From NCBI RefSeq assembly GCF_030063335.1, contig NZ_JASISW010000013.1:62001-126000 (forward strand): a stretch of 64,000 bases of DNA, in the 5' to 3' direction. Every line of letters starts with the position of its first letter. Position 1 is the stretch's first letter. This DNA comes from Rhodococcus sp. G-MC3 (GTDB lineage: Bacteria > Actinomycetota > Actinomycetes > Mycobacteriales > Mycobacteriaceae). Positions 63,828 through 64,000 of the stretch are shown here, in pieces. Both the position numbers and the translations under genes were made by a program. The notes under the pieces were generated by a model. That model was not told the origin of the DNA. It did no database searches and was given only the letters and a program-made list of their open reading frames with translations.

Positions 63828-64000
63828 ATGAAAGACATCAAGGGCCTTGGCTACGTCAAGATTCAGACCAATGACATGGAGCGATGGCGAAAGTTCGCGT
63901 TCGAGGTGCTCGGCTTCGCTGAAGGTAAGGGCCCTGACGACGACGCCCTCTATTTACGAATGGATGAGCGGGCCGCTCGGCTGGTGATCGTGCCGGGCGC
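63828..64000 (+). CDS. hsaC: Extradiol catechol dioxygenase, HsaC-like (partial, cut by the window end)
   Basis: Only the first 57 codons are present. They read KGLGYVKIQTNDMERWRKFA, then LGFAEGKG, LYLRMDERAARLVIVPG, the start of the first vicinal-oxygen-chelate domain of HsaC/BphC-type extradiol dioxygenases. HsaC cleaves the steroid catechol made by HsaA. ATG 63828 follows AAGAAGGACG. The catalytic iron ligands lie beyond the window. Confidence 0.85.
   Translation, partial: MKDIKGLGYVKIQTNDMERWRKFAFEVLGFAEGKGPDDDALYLRMDERAARLVIVPG

Overview
The window looks like chromosomal DNA of a mycolic-acid actinobacterium, most likely Rhodococcus or a close relative. The evidence is high GC, many GTG starts and overlapping ATGA/GTGA junctions, a DevR/DevS pair close to the mycobacterial dormancy regulators, a HadA-type dehydratase, a mycolate-type SAM methyltransferase, a cutinase and a kshA-hsaA-hsaC steroid cluster. 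No rRNA, tRNA, CRISPR array or intact insertion sequence was recognised.

Layout. (1) 0.3-8.2 kb: an ATP-grasp ligase translationally coupled to a 679-residue protein of unknown family in which a papain-like Gln/Cys/His/Asn set can be read; nearby are a DUF1275 membrane protein, a LIP-family lipase and a pyruvate-dehydrogenase-E1-like thiamine diphosphate enzyme. (2) 8.2-15.1 kb: a DapA-like lyase divergent from a LysR regulator, small enzymes, an amino-acid permease interrupted by an in-frame stop, and a molybdopterin/cytochrome-b oxidoreductase pair that shares a 16-bp palindrome with the promoter of the neighbouring TetR gene. (3) 15.1-33.3 kb: a hypoxia/dormancy island with three universal stress proteins, DevS/DevR, a complete arginine deiminase pathway (arcABC plus an arcD-type antiporter), a CtpF-type P-type ATPase, a flavodoxin, two ANTAR proteins and a zinc alcohol dehydrogenase. 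DevR-box-like sites lie about 80-120 bp upstream of most of these transcription units, three times as pairs spaced exactly 22 bp centre to centre. (4) 33.4-41.5 kb: envelope and lipid genes, including an unusual SRPBCC/AMP-ligase fusion, a truncated FAH hydrolase and a secreted lipase. (5) 41.5-46.7 kb: a gene-poor, partly decayed segment with gene remnants, a TetR gene, three identical-architecture sites GACAC-N12-GTGTC, and a 30-codon ORF followed by a perfect 17-bp hairpin. (6) 46.7-52.6 kb: an overlapping M20 hydrolase/DUF1028/RidA operon, a flavoprotein monooxygenase, an NCS1 permease and a TetR regulator, probably for uptake and breakdown of a nitrogenous compound. (7) 52.6-61 kb: aspartase, LysR, APC permease, a trimethylamine-dehydrogenase-like enzyme, a cupin and an aldehyde dehydrogenase; aspA and the permease share a 13-bp upstream motif. 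(8) 61.4-64 kb: kshA, hsaA and the start of hsaC, for steroid ring opening.

The hypoxia island makes functional sense as one unit. A heme-sensor kinase and its response regulator would induce arginine import, fermentation of arginine to ornithine with ATP from carbamate kinase, cation transport, flavodoxin electron transfer and stress proteins when oxygen runs out. The binding sites were found by eye, and their scores against the mycobacterial consensus are moderate (8-12 of 14).
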